A stretch of DNA of 15,795 nucleotides from Proteobacteria bacterium UBA4457 (GTDB lineage Bacteria; Pseudomonadota; Gammaproteobacteria; Ga0077536). A program made the translations under genes and the position numbers. Numbering within the stretch: the first letter of the stretch is position 1; each line of letters opens with the position of its first letter. The stretch spans positions 1-15,795 of the forward strand of contig DGOV01000100.1 of assembly GCA_002390205.1 (NCBI GenBank). The letters run 5' to 3'. Below are positions 1 to 7,117 of this stretch, piece by piece. A model generated the notes under the pieces. That model was not told where the DNA came from, searched no databases, and worked only from the letters and a program-made list of their open reading frames with translations.

Positions 1-411
1 ACTGAAGAAGTGGTTGAAATGAAAGAAGGCGTTAAGCGCAGAAGCGAGCGCAAATTTTTCCCAGGATATGTTCTGGTTGAAATGAAAATGGAGGATGATA
101 CTTGGCATCTTGTCAAAGAGTGCCCTAAAGTCTTGGGGTTCATTGGTGGAACGAAAGACAACCCTACTCCTATTACTAACCGTGAAGCAGAACAAATTCT
201 TAACCGAATACAAGAAGGCGTTGAGAAGCCGCGGCCGAAAACACTTTTCGAGGTGGGTGAGCTCGTTAGAGTTATCGATGGGCCATTTGCTGATTTTAAT
301 GGAGCGGTCGAAGAGGTTAATTACGATAAAAGTCGACTCAGAGTGTCGGTTTCGATTTTTGGCCGTTCTACCCCAGTAGAACTCGAGTTTGGACAAGTCA
401 GTAAAGATTAA
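1..411 (+). CDS. nusG: Transcription termination/antitermination factor NusG, 3' portion
   Basis: The window opens inside this gene. The reading frame starts at base 1 and gives 136 codons before TAA at 409-411. NusG binds RNA polymerase, raises processivity, and its C-terminal KOW domain contacts Rho or ribosomal protein S10. The visible part begins at a segment equivalent to residue 46 or so of the 181-residue E. coli protein (TEEVVE), so about 45 residues are missing upstream. The N-terminal domain ends with the motif SERKFFPGYVLVEM, followed by WHLV and GFIGGT. A linker with KPRPKTLFE leads to the KOW domain, containing GPFADFNG, VSIFGR and TPVEL. The GTG at base 10 is an internal valine codon, not a start. 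Position just before rplK is the standard proteobacterial arrangement. The family call is firm from these motifs. Confidence 0.97.
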   Translation, partial: TEEVVEMKEGVKRRSERKFFPGYVLVEMKMEDDTWHLVKECPKVLGFIGGTKDNPTPITNREAEQILNRIQEGVEKPRPKTLFEVGELVRVIDGPFADFNGAVEEVNYDKSRLRVSVSIFGRSTPVELEFGQVSKD

Positions 412-464
412 TACGCGTATAAGAGAGTTTGATTTATTTAGTGTTCTAAAAGTTCAATTATTAG

Positions 465-491
465 CGGGGAGCTGAAAAGCGATTGCACCCG
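465..491 (+). promoter_or_regulatory. Putative ribosomal protein L1 autoregulatory hairpin in the rplK leader
   Basis: The transcript can form a lower stem C465-G468 with C488-G491 and an upper stem GCT (471-473) with AGC (478-480), capped by a GAAA tetraloop. Between the stems is an asymmetric internal loop, GA on the left and GATTGCA on the right. L1 is known to repress the L11-L1 mRNA by binding a two-stem element with an asymmetric loop that mimics its 23S rRNA site. Position between nusG and rplK fits that role. The Shine-Dalgarno sequence starts at the base of the lower stem, so L1 binding could mask it. The fold is seen by hand pairing; the L1 role is inferred. Confidence 0.6.
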
Positions 492-496
492 AGGAG
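491..496 (+). promoter_or_regulatory. rplK ribosome binding site deciding a GTG start
   Basis: GAGGAG lies 10 bases before the GTG at 507. An in-frame TAA at 504-506 sits directly upstream of that GTG, so no earlier start is possible, and translation from GTG gives the normal L11 N-terminus (AKKIDAYIKLQ). G491 also pairs in the proposed L1 hairpin. Confidence 0.8.
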
Positions 497-506
497 AGTA
501 GTCTAA

Positions 507-938
507 GTGGCAAAAAAAATTGATGCCTATATTAAATTGCAGATCAAAGCGGGTCAGGCTAATCCTAGTCCTCCGGTAGGCCCAGCTCTTGGCCAACGCG
601 GCGTGAATATCATGGAGTTCTGCAAAGCGTTTAACGCGAAAACACAAGAAATGGAGCCAGGGTTGCCTGTCCCTGTTGTTATAACTGTTTATGGTGATAA
701 AAGTTTTACTTTTATTACGAAAACTCCTCCGGCATCAGTACTTCTGAAAAAAGCGGGTGGCGTAACCAAAGGGAGTGGCGAACCTAATACATCTAAAATT
801 GGCACCATTACGAGAGAGCAGCTTGAAGAAATTGCTACATTGAAAGAGCCAGATCTCACGGCGAATGGGATGGATAGTGCAGTACGAACTATTGCAGGTA
901 CTGCTCGCAGTATGGGCTTTGAAGTCGAAGGAGTTTAG
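507..938 (+). CDS. rplK: 50S ribosomal protein L11
   Basis: L11 sits at the base of the ribosomal stalk, bound to the GTPase-associated region of 23S rRNA, and is needed for factor-dependent GTP hydrolysis and for RelA sensing of uncharged tRNA. The 143-residue product is about the family length (142 in E. coli). It has the proline-rich N-terminal segment NPSPPVGPALGQ near residues 20-31, then GVNIMEFCKAFN, SFTFITKTPPAS and the C-terminal rRNA-binding part ending in GTARSMG. Lysines near residues 3-4 and 40, the PrmA methylation region in E. coli, are present. The GTG start is forced by the stop codon just before it. The stop at 936-938 lies four bases before rplA, so the two genes are likely translationally coupled and share L1 control. 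Confidence 0.98.
   Translation: MAKKIDAYIKLQIKAGQANPSPPVGPALGQRGVNIMEFCKAFNAKTQEMEPGLPVPVVITVYGDKSFTFITKTPPASVLLKKAGGVTKGSGEPNTSKIGTITREQLEEIATLKEPDLTANGMDSAVRTIAGTARSMGFEVEGV
928..933 (+). promoter_or_regulatory. rplA ribosome binding site inside the rplK 3' end
   Basis: AAGGAG ends nine bases before ATG at 943. It selects 943 as the rplA start rather than the in-frame ATG at 865, which lies inside rplK and would add 26 residues unlike any L1 N-terminus. Confidence 0.85.
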
Positions 939-942
939 TTAT

Positions 943-1641
943 ATGTCAATCACTGGCAAACGATTAAAGGCTATACGTGAAAAAATAGAAACCCACGAAG
1001 GCCTTAGAACAGCTGAACAAGCGCTAACCTTGATTAAGGAAAGTGCCTCAGCCAAATTCAATGAATCAGTTGACGTGGCGATTAACCTAGGGGTTGATGC
1101 TAGAAAGTCGGATCAAGGAGTTAGAGGAGCGACGCTTTTACCCAATGGAACCGGTAAAACAGTCCGGATAGCGCTTTTTGCCGAAGGCGCTGATGCAGAT
1201 AAGGGACGTGAAGCTGGTGCTGATATAGTAGGTTTTGAAGATCTAGCGGCTGATATTAAACAAGGAAAAATGGACTTCGATGTCGTTATAGCGACTCCCG
1301 CTTCGATGCGCGTGGTGGGACAGCTAGGCCAAATACTTGGTCCGAGAGGACTTATGCCTAATCCCAAGGTGGGGACGGTGACTGCTGATGTTGAGACGGC
1401 AGTAAAAAATGCCAAATCAGGGCAAGTCCAATTTCGAACGGATAAGGCTGGTATAGTGCATTGTTCCATTGGAAAGGCGTCATTTTCTGTTGAGCACCTT
1501 AGAGAAAACTTAATCGCTTTAATTAACGATTTGGTAAAAGCGAAACCTAGCTCTTCGAAAGGAGTATACCTCGGTTCAATGAGCGTGTCCTCTACCATGG
1601 GCCCGGGTGTCGCGTTTGATAAATTATCAGTAGACGTATGA
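943..1641 (+). CDS. rplA: 50S ribosomal protein L1
   Basis: L1 forms the mobile L1 stalk at the ribosomal E site and helps move deacylated tRNA out. It is also the translational repressor of its own rplK-rplA mRNA in bacteria where this has been studied. The 232-residue product compares with 234 in E. coli. Conserved blocks include SVDVAINLGVDARKSDQ, VRGATLLPNGTG, the L1 signature around VVGQLGQILGPRG, and GLMPNPKVGTV with Met138, then VYLGSMSVSSTMGPGV near the end. The start at 943 gives SITGKRLKAIREK, matching the usual basic N-terminus. The gene follows rplK by four bases, and a long leader separates it from rplJ, so rplK-rplA and rplJ-rplL are probably regulated as two separate units. Confidence 0.98.
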   Translation: MSITGKRLKAIREKIETHEGLRTAEQALTLIKESASAKFNESVDVAINLGVDARKSDQGVRGATLLPNGTGKTVRIALFAEGADADKGREAGADIVGFEDLAADIKQGKMDFDVVIATPASMRVVGQLGQILGPRGLMPNPKVGTVTADVETAVKNAKSGQVQFRTDKAGIVHCSIGKASFSVEHLRENLIALINDLVKAKPSSSKGVYLGSMSVSSTMGPGVAFDKLSVDV

Positions 1642-1686
1642 TGATTTGCTAAAGAATTTGTTTCAGCAATGAAACTGGACTTTGGG

Positions 1687-1810
1687 TTGTTGGCATAGCT
1701 AACAATCGTCAGAGACCGTAGGTCCACGTTTATGTGGTTAATCGATTCGGCCTGCGTAGATGGTGGTCTCCTTTTTCTAACATGATCGTTAGCTGAGGAT
1801 GCCACAACAA
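1687..1810 (+). promoter_or_regulatory. Ribosomal protein L10 leader of rplJ-rplL mRNA
   Basis: Bases 1687-1703 pair completely with 1788-1810, with only a four-base (GAGG) and a two-base bulge on the 3' side, making a long closing stem. Inside lies a second stem: GAGACC (1712-1717) with GGTCTC (1765-1770), GTAGG (1718-1722) with CCTGC (1751-1755), and CCAC (1724-1727) with GTGG (1734-1737). The unpaired 3' segment GTAGATGGT (1756-1764) closely resembles the conserved GTAGACGGT of the E. coli L10 leader as I remember it. L10 bound to L7/L12 represses rplJL translation by binding such a leader. Position, spacing and motif all agree. The exact borders are my estimate. Confidence 0.85.
1712..1776 (+). 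terminator. Possible attenuator: L10-binding stem followed by a U-run
   Basis: The perfect six-pair stem base GAGACC/GGTCTC is followed directly by CTTTTTC (T run 1772-1776). Geometry is that of a weak intrinsic terminator, yet the same stem carries the conserved L10-binding motif. It may act as an attenuator, or the T run may simply be a single-stranded joint. Five T residues and an interrupted upper stem make strong termination unlikely. Confidence 0.3.
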
Positions 1811-1813
1811 GAG

Positions 1814-1851
1814 TCTTCCAATTGTTGGAGGATCATAAATCAGTGTGATTT
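1814..1851 (+). repeat. Two consecutive hairpins between the L10 leader core and rplJ
   Basis: Bases 1814-1821 pair with 1825-1832 (eight pairs, one G-T wobble, TTG loop). Then AAATCA (1837-1842) pairs perfectly with TGATTT (1846-1851) around GTG. Both lie upstream of the rplJ Shine-Dalgarno sequence GGAGAG (1876-1881). The first hairpin exposes or hides TTCCAA, which could instead pair with the TTGGAG of the true ribosome binding site. A role in translational control is an inference. Confidence 0.5.
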
Positions 1852-1890
1852 GCCTATGTAAGTCAGATCAAACTTGGAGAGATAACCAAT

Positions 1891-2418
1891 ATGAGTCTTA
1901 ATTTCACTCAAAAACAGACGGTTGTTTCGGAAGTAAATGAAATTGCAGTAAACGCTCAAACGGCGATTGCTGCTGAATATAATGGACTGACTGTCGAACA
2001 GATGACCGAGTTGCGGTCAAAAGCACGCGGTGATGGCGTCACAGTAAGGGTTGTCAAAAACACTCTTGCTAAGCGAGCATTGGAGGGCACAACGTTTGAG
2101 TGCCTCAATGATTCGTTGTCAGGCCCTCTATTGCTTGTCTTTTCTGGGGATGACCCAGGAGCTGGGGCACGGCTAGTTCAAGCATTTGCTAAAGAAAATG
2201 AAAAACTTGTAACCCGTGCGCTAGTGGTGTCGGGAGTGTTGAGACCAGCGGAAGATCTAGACTTGCTTGCAAAAATGCCTACGCTCGATGGAGCAAGGTC
2301 TATGTTTTTGTCAGTTTTACAGTCGCCTCAAACCAACTTGGTGCGTGTCCTAGCGGCGCCATCAGGCCAATTTGTTTTTGTATTATCCGCATATGTAAGT
2401 AAGCAATCGCCTGCTTAA
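1891..2418 (+). CDS. rplJ: 50S ribosomal protein L10
   Basis: L10 anchors the L7/L12 dimers to the ribosome and, as the L10-L12 complex, represses its own mRNA. The product is 175 residues against 165 in E. coli; the extra length lies in the C-terminal half. Family blocks seen are LNFTQKQTVVSEV at the N-terminus, GLTVEQMTELRSKAR, VVKNTLAKRALEGT, FECLNDSLSGPLL and ARLVQAFAKEN. The C-terminal segment from about residue 135, expected to be the helix that binds L7/L12 dimers, contains NLVRVLAAPSGQF. GGAGAG nine bases before the ATG serves as ribosome binding site. rplL follows after 38 bases and is presumably co-translated at higher yield to supply several copies per L10. Confidence 0.97.
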   Translation: MSLNFTQKQTVVSEVNEIAVNAQTAIAAEYNGLTVEQMTELRSKARGDGVTVRVVKNTLAKRALEGTTFECLNDSLSGPLLLVFSGDDPGAGARLVQAFAKENEKLVTRALVVSGVLRPAEDLDLLAKMPTLDGARSMFLSVLQSPQTNLVRVLAAPSGQFVFVLSAYVSKQSPA

Positions 2419-2456
2419 ATTAATTTAAAAGATAAAGAGTTTTTAGGAGTAGAAAA

Positions 2457-2828
2457 ATGGCAGTTTCAAAAGAAGAGTTAATCGAAGCACTTAGTGGCAT
2501 GAGTATCATGGAAGTGACTGAGCTTGTTTCAGACCTGGAAGAGAAATGGGGAGTTTCGGCAGCAGCAGCAGTCGCGGCAGCCCCTGCAGCAGCAGGTGCA
2601 GCAGCGGAAGAGGAGAAGGATGAGTTTGATGTCGTTCTAGTTAGCTTTGGCGAAAACAAAGTTGCGGCTATTAAGGCGGTTCGGGCTATAACAAGTCTTG
2701 GACTGAAAGAAGCTAAAGATATGGTTGAATCAGCTCCTGCTACTATGAAAGAAGCAATGCCAAAAGCTGAAGCAGAGGAAATTAAGAAGCAACTTGAAGA
2801 AGCGGGATGTGCGGTAGAGCTTAAGTAA
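2457..2828 (+). CDS. rplL: 50S ribosomal protein L7/L12
   Basis: L7/L12 is the multi-copy stalk protein that recruits and activates translational GTPases such as EF-G and EF-Tu. The product has 123 residues. Residues 1-33 are the dimerisation domain (ALSGMSIMEVTELVSDLEEK), 34-50 an alanine-rich flexible hinge, and 57-123 the factor-binding domain with NKVAAIKAVR, LGLKEAKDMVESAP and EEAGCAVELK. The hinge is encoded by a GCA/GCG-rich stretch (about 2556-2606), a low-complexity tract that could vary in length between strains. AGGAG at 2445-2449, seven bases before the ATG, is a good ribosome binding site, as expected for a protein made in excess. A cysteine at residue 118, in the factor-binding domain, differs from the E. 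coli sequence. Confidence 0.98.
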   Translation: MAVSKEELIEALSGMSIMEVTELVSDLEEKWGVSAAAAVAAAPAAAGAAAEEEKDEFDVVLVSFGENKVAAIKAVRAITSLGLKEAKDMVESAPATMKEAMPKAEAEEIKKQLEEAGCAVELK

Positions 2829-2987
2829 TTAAGTTTGATACTGTTGATAATCTTGCGGGAAAGTACTCCGTCGGCGGCTCATAATAATGCGGTGCTGGCG
2901 GAAGATTTGTTTGGGCGAAAATTAAAGCTTTGTTTATAAAGACAATAATGTCAAATTTACAAGCAGCTAAATAGGACGGTAATTATA
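2829..2987 (+). other. rplL-rpoB spacer, no recognised terminator or promoter
   Basis: In E. coli this gap holds a partial attenuator and an RNase III site that lower rpoBC expression relative to rplJL. Here TCCGTC (2866-2871 region) can pair with GGCGGA (about 2897-2902), but the loop is long and no T run follows. Smaller hairpins are CTTT/AAAG (2928-2931 with 2938-2941) and GACA/TGTC (2941-2944 with 2949-2952). I see no convincing promoter. An equivalent processing role is possible but unproven. Confidence 0.35.
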
Positions 2988-5900
2988 ATGGCGTATTCCT
3001 ACACTGAAAAAAAGCGCATCCGGAAAGACTTTAGTAAGACGCCTACAATTCTCGAAGTGCCATATTTGTTGGCAACTCAGATAGAGTCATACAAAGGGTT
3101 TCTTCAGGAGAGCAGTCTTCCGGAGAAGCGTGAAAACTCTGGATTGCATGCTGCTTTCAAATCAGTCTTCCCGATAGAAAGTTACTCTGGAAGTGCTGTT
3201 TTGGATTACGTTAGCTACCGGTTAGGTACTCCAGTTTTCGATGTGAAAGAATGTCAGATGAGAGGTGCGACCTATGCAACTTCTCTCAGAGTTACTCTTC
3301 GACTGGTGATCTACGATAAGGAATCTACGTCTGAGAAAGTTATAAAAGATGTTAGAGAGCAAGAAGTGTATATGGGTGAACTACCTCTCATGACGCCTAA
3401 TGGTACTTTTGTAATAAACGGAACAGAGAGAGTGATCGTTAATCAACTGCACCGATCTCCAGGTGTGTTCTTTGATCATGATAAAGGTAAGACGCATTCG
3501 TCTGGAAAACTTCTATTTTCGGCACGAGTCATTCCATACAGGGGCTCGTGGCTAGACTTCGAATTCGATCCTAAAGATCACATGTATGTACGAATTGATC
3601 GAAGAAGAAAGTTGCCAGCTACAATAATATTACGCGCCATTGGGTTTTCTACTAGCCAAATTCTTGACACCTTTTTTGAGCGAGATTCATTTGTTTTAGA
3701 TGGAGAAAACGTTCTAGCGAAAATTATTCCTGAACGCCTTCGCGGTGAGACATTTGAATTTGATTTACTAGATTCTCAAGGAGAGATCCTTGTTGAGGCC
3801 AACCGCAGGATTACGGCAAGACACACTCGTGTGATCGAAGAACGTGGAATAACTGAAATCAGCGTTCCAAAAAGCTACCTAGTAGGTAAAACTTGTGCTC
3901 ATGATGTTGTCGATGTTGACACAGGGGAGTTGCTTGCAGAGGCCAATACTGAGATTACGGAAGAACTTCTAGAGGTTTTTGAGAATAATGGGATCCAAGA
4001 GTTGGATGCTATTTTCTCTAATGACCTCGATAGAGGCGCTTACATGGCCGAAACACTTCGTATAGACCCAACAAATTCGCAGCTTGAAGCACAAGTCGAG
4101 ATTTATAGGATGATGCGACCTGGAGAGCCTCCTACAAAAGATGCGGCAGAAAGTCTATTTCGAAATCTTTTTTTTACAGCAGAACGATATGATTTGTCTG
4201 CAGTTGGTAGGATGAAGTTTAATCGACGGATTGGTCGAGAAGCCGTTACTGGTTCGGGCGTTTTAGATGAGTCCGATTTGATAGAAGTCTTGAAAGTCCT
4301 CATCGATATTCGAAATGGCCAAGGGATGGTTGATGATATTGATCATTTAGGTAATCGTCGCGTACGTAGTGTTGGAGAAATGGCGGAGAATCAATTCCGT
4401 GTTGGTTTAGTGCGTGTCGAGAGAGCGGTTAGGGAGCGCTTGAGTCTTGCTGAGTCTGAAGGCTACATGCCGCAAGAGTTGATAAATGCTAAGCCAGTGT
4501 CGGCCGTTATTAAAGAGTTTTTCGGTTCAAGCCAACTGTCCCAATTCATGGATCAGAACAACCCTCTCTCGGAAGTCACACATAAAAGAAGGATTTCGGC
4601 GCTAGGTCCGGGTGGTTTAACACGAGAGCGAGCCGGCTTTGAAGTCAGAGACGTACATCCTACGCATTACGGCAGAGTATGCCCTATTGAGACTCCCGAG
4701 GGGCCGAATATTGGACTGATAAATTCTTTGGCCGTTTATGCACGCACTAACGACTACGGGTTTTTAGAGACGCCGTACAGGAAGGTGTTGAACGGTGCTT
4801 TGACTGATCAAATTGATTACTTGTCCGCGATTGAAGAAGGGCAATTTGTTATCGCTCAGGCAAACGCAGAATTCGATTCGGACGGCAGGTTTACAAGTAG
4901 TATGATATCGGCTCGGCACCAAAATGAGTTTATGATGTCGACGGCTAACAAGATAGATTATGTGGACGTGTCTCCACGCCAGATAGTGTCTGTAGCCGCT
5001 GCGCTGATTCCGTTTTTAGAGCATGACGATGCTAATAGAGCACTGATGGGCTCTAATATGCAGAGACAGGCAGTTCCAACTTTGAGAGCTGATAAGCCTT
5101 TGGTAGGAACTGGTATAGAGAGAGCTGTAGCTAGAGACTCTGGTGTAACAATCGTGGCTAAGCGGGGTGGCTATATTTATTCAGTTGATGCCAGCCGTAT
5201 TGTGGTTAGAGTCAACGATGATGAGGCGACGGAAGGCGAGGCAGGTGTAGATATTTACAACCTCACAAAATACACACGGTCTAACCAAAACACTTGCATC
5301 AATCAAAAGCCGTTGGTCAAAATTGGTGATGTCGTTGCGGCTGGGGATACGCTAGGCGATGGCCCATCCACTGATTTTGGTGAGCTAGCCCTGGGACAGA
5401 ACATGCTGATCGCCTTCATGCCTTGGAATGGCTATAACTTTGAGGATTCTATCCTTATTTCTGAGAGAGTGGTCCAAGAAGATCGCTACACGTCTATCCA
5501 CATAGAAGAGCTAACGTGTGTGGCGAGAGATACAAAGCTAGGCTCAGAGGAGATTTCAGGAGATATTCCAAATGTTAGCGAAGGGGCTCTTGCTAAGCTT
5601 GATGAGTCCGGTATCGTTTATGTAGGAGCAGAGGTCGGTCCCGGTGATATCTTGGTAGGAAAGGTCACTCCCAAAGGAGAGACACAACTGACTCCCGAGG
5701 AGAAGCTGCTTAGGGCGATTTTTGGAGAGAAAGCGTCTGATGTTAAAGATACGTCTCTGAGGGTTTCTTCAGGTACGAGCGGGACAGTCATAGATGTTCA
5801 AGTATTTACCAGAGACGGAGTGCAAAAAGATGCTCGGGCGAAGGAGATAGAGGAGTCCGAGATCGCCAGAGTCCGAAAGGATCTTGATGACCAACTGAAG

Positions 5901-7061
5901 ATATTGTTGGTGAATTTGTTCGATAGCGTTGAGCAGTTATTACTTGGAAAAGCAGTTGATAAAGGGCCAGGTACGGTCAAGGTTGGTGCTAAGATTACTA
6001 AAGAAAACCTTGATGAGATCGAGCAGCAGAAATGGTTTGATTTTAAGCTAAGGAGCGATGACGCCGCGGAACAACTTGAAAAGCTAGCGCAGCAAGCTGA
6101 AAAACACCGAGATGATCTCCGTACACAATTGGAAGAAAAGCGTGCCAAGCTTACCGCTGGAGACGATCTTGCTCCGGGTGTCTTGAAAATGGTGAAAGTC
6201 TACTTGGCGGTTAAAAGAAGGATGCAGCCTGGCGACAAGATGGCTGGAAGACACGGGAATAAAGGTGTCGTGTCGATGATCGTACCCGTCGAGGATATGC
6301 CGCACGACATTGATGGTCGACCTGTCGATATCGTTCTAAACCCCTTAGGTGTGCCTTCTAGAATGAATGTTGGACAGGTATTGGAAACTCATTTAGGTTG
6401 GGCTGCTAAAGGCTGCGGGTTGAAAATAGGAAAAATGCTGCAGGATCTTGAAAGTACATCGAAAATTCGATCTTTTCTAGATGAAATATACAACGCAAGT
6501 GGCAAGCAAGAAGATCTAGATCAACTTTCAGAAGATGAAATAATGGCTTTGGCGCATAACTTGAAAGGTGGGGTGCCGATGGCTACTCCTGTTTTTGATG
6601 GTGCTTCAGAAAGTGAGATTAAACGCATGCTAGAAATAGCTGGCTTACCATCCTCCGGCCAAACCCAGTTAATCGACGGTAGGACGGGAGACCCGTTGGA
6701 TAGGCTTACTACGGTCGGGTACATGTATATGTTAAAACTCAATCACTTAGTCGATGATAAAATGCATGCTCGATCTACTGGACCTTACAGCTTAGTGACT
6801 CAGCAACCGCTGGGTGGTAAGGCGCAGTTTGGTGGTCAGAGATTTGGGGAGATGGAAGTATGGGCACTGGAAGCTTACGGTGCAGCTTATACGTTGCAGG
6901 AGATGTTAACAGTTAAATCTGATGATGTTAATGGTAGAACCAAAATGTATAAAAATATTGTGGACGGCAATCATCAAATGGATGCTGGTATGCCCGAATC
7001 ATTTAACGTGTTGCTTAAAGAACTTCGCTCTCTAGGAATTGATATAGAGCTGGATAATTGA
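2988..7061 (+). CDS. rpoB: DNA-directed RNA polymerase subunit beta
   Basis: Beta forms one side of the RNA polymerase active centre and holds the rifampicin pocket. The 1357-residue protein is slightly longer than E. coli's 1342. It begins with the conserved YSYTEKKRIRKDF. The rifampicin region GSSQLSQFMDQNNPLSE includes Asp522, His532 and Ser537, equal to E. coli 516, 526 and 531, all wild type; the one change is Ile to Val at the residue matching E. coli 524, so resistance is not indicated. CPIETPEGPNIGLI lies near residue 567. Glu819-Asp820 (NFEDS) and Lys1084 and Lys1092 (GDKMAGRHGNKG) match active-centre residues. Residues about 1026-1056 form a charged coiled-coil insertion typical of proteobacteria. 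AGGA at 2973-2976 is a rather weak ribosome binding site. rpoC follows after 56 bases. Confidence 0.99.
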   Translation: MAYSYTEKKRIRKDFSKTPTILEVPYLLATQIESYKGFLQESSLPEKRENSGLHAAFKSVFPIESYSGSAVLDYVSYRLGTPVFDVKECQMRGATYATSLRVTLRLVIYDKESTSEKVIKDVREQEVYMGELPLMTPNGTFVINGTERVIVNQLHRSPGVFFDHDKGKTHSSGKLLFSARVIPYRGSWLDFEFDPKDHMYVRIDRRRKLPATIILRAIGFSTSQILDTFFERDSFVLDGENVLAKIIPERLRGETFEFDLLDSQGEILVEANRRITARHTRVIEERGITEISVPKSYLVGKTCAHDVVDVDTGELLAEANTEITEELLEVFENNGIQELDAIFSNDLDRGAYMAETLRIDPTNSQLEAQVEIYRMMRPGEPPTKDAAESLFRNLFFTAERYDLSAVGRMKFNRRIGREAVTGSGVLDESDLIEVLKVLIDIRNGQGMVDDIDHLGNRRVRSVGEMAENQFRVGLVRVERAVRERLSLAESEGYMPQELINAKPVSAVIKEFFGSSQLSQFMDQNNPLSEVTHKRRISALGPGGLTRERAGFEVRDVHPTHYGRVCPIETPEGPNIGLINSLAVYARTNDYGFLETPYRKVLNGALTDQIDYLSAIEEGQFVIAQANAEFDSDGRFTSSMISARHQNEFMMSTANKIDYVDVSPRQIVSVAAALIPFLEHDDANRALMGSNMQRQAVPTLRADKPLVGTGIERAVARDSGVTIVAKRGGYIYSVDASRIVVRVNDDEATEGEAGVDIYNLTKYTRSNQNTCINQKPLVKIGDVVAAGDTLGDGPSTDFGELALGQNMLIAFMPWNGYNFEDSILISERVVQEDRYTSIHIEELTCVARDTKLGSEEISGDIPNVSEGALAKLDESGIVYVGAEVGPGDILVGKVTPKGETQLTPEEKLLRAIFGEKASDVKDTSLRVSSGTSGTVIDVQVFTRDGVQKDARAKEIEESEIARVRKDLDDQLKILLVNLFDSVEQLLLGKAVDKGPGTVKVGAKITKENLDEIEQQKWFDFKLRSDDAAEQLEKLAQQAEKHRDDLRTQLEEKRAKLTAGDDLAPGVLKMVKVYLAVKRRMQPGDKMAGRHGNKGVVSMIVPVEDMPHDIDGRPVDIVLNPLGVPSRMNVGQVLETHLGWAAKGCGLKIGKMLQDLESTSKIRSFLDEIYNASGKQEDLDQLSEDEIMALAHNLKGGVPMATPVFDGASESEIKRMLEIAGLPSSGQTQLIDGRTGDPLDRLTTVGYMYMLKLNHLVDDKMHARSTGPYSLVTQQPLGGKAQFGGQRFGEMEVWALEAYGAAYTLQEMLTVKSDDVNGRTKMYKNIVDGNHQMDAGMPESFNVLLKELRSLGIDIELDN

Positions 7062-7103
7062 AGTTAATGGGCCTGTTTGAAAATTTGCTGCCACAATCAC
7101 TTT

Positions 7104-7109
7104 AAGGAG
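7104..7109 (+). promoter_or_regulatory. rpoC ribosome binding site deciding a GTG start
   Basis: AAGGAG is placed eight bases before GTG at 7118. Starting there gives the normal beta-prime N-terminus KDLLDLL. It is the strongest Shine-Dalgarno sequence next to a non-ATG start in this window. Confidence 0.85.
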
Positions 7110-7117
7110 TATTTATT

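Noticed and set aside
429..458. Possible promoter before rplK (TTGATT, then TTCAAT after 18 bases)
   Set aside because: Both hexamers match consensus poorly and the region is AT-rich, so such matches are expected by chance.
1113..1805. A 230-codon open frame on the minus strand opposite rplA
   Set aside because: It lies opposite a firmly identified gene, its composition mirrors the codon pattern of rplA, and no ribosome binding site or known motif supports it.
1845..1901. Short GTG frame in the rplJ leader overlapping the rplJ start
   Set aside because: The GGAGG upstream is 13 bases from the GTG, too far for good initiation, and the product has no recognisable character.
4510..4640. Rifampicin-resistance change in rpoB
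   Set aside because: All usual resistance positions are wild type; the only difference from E. coli in the core region is a conservative Ile to Val.
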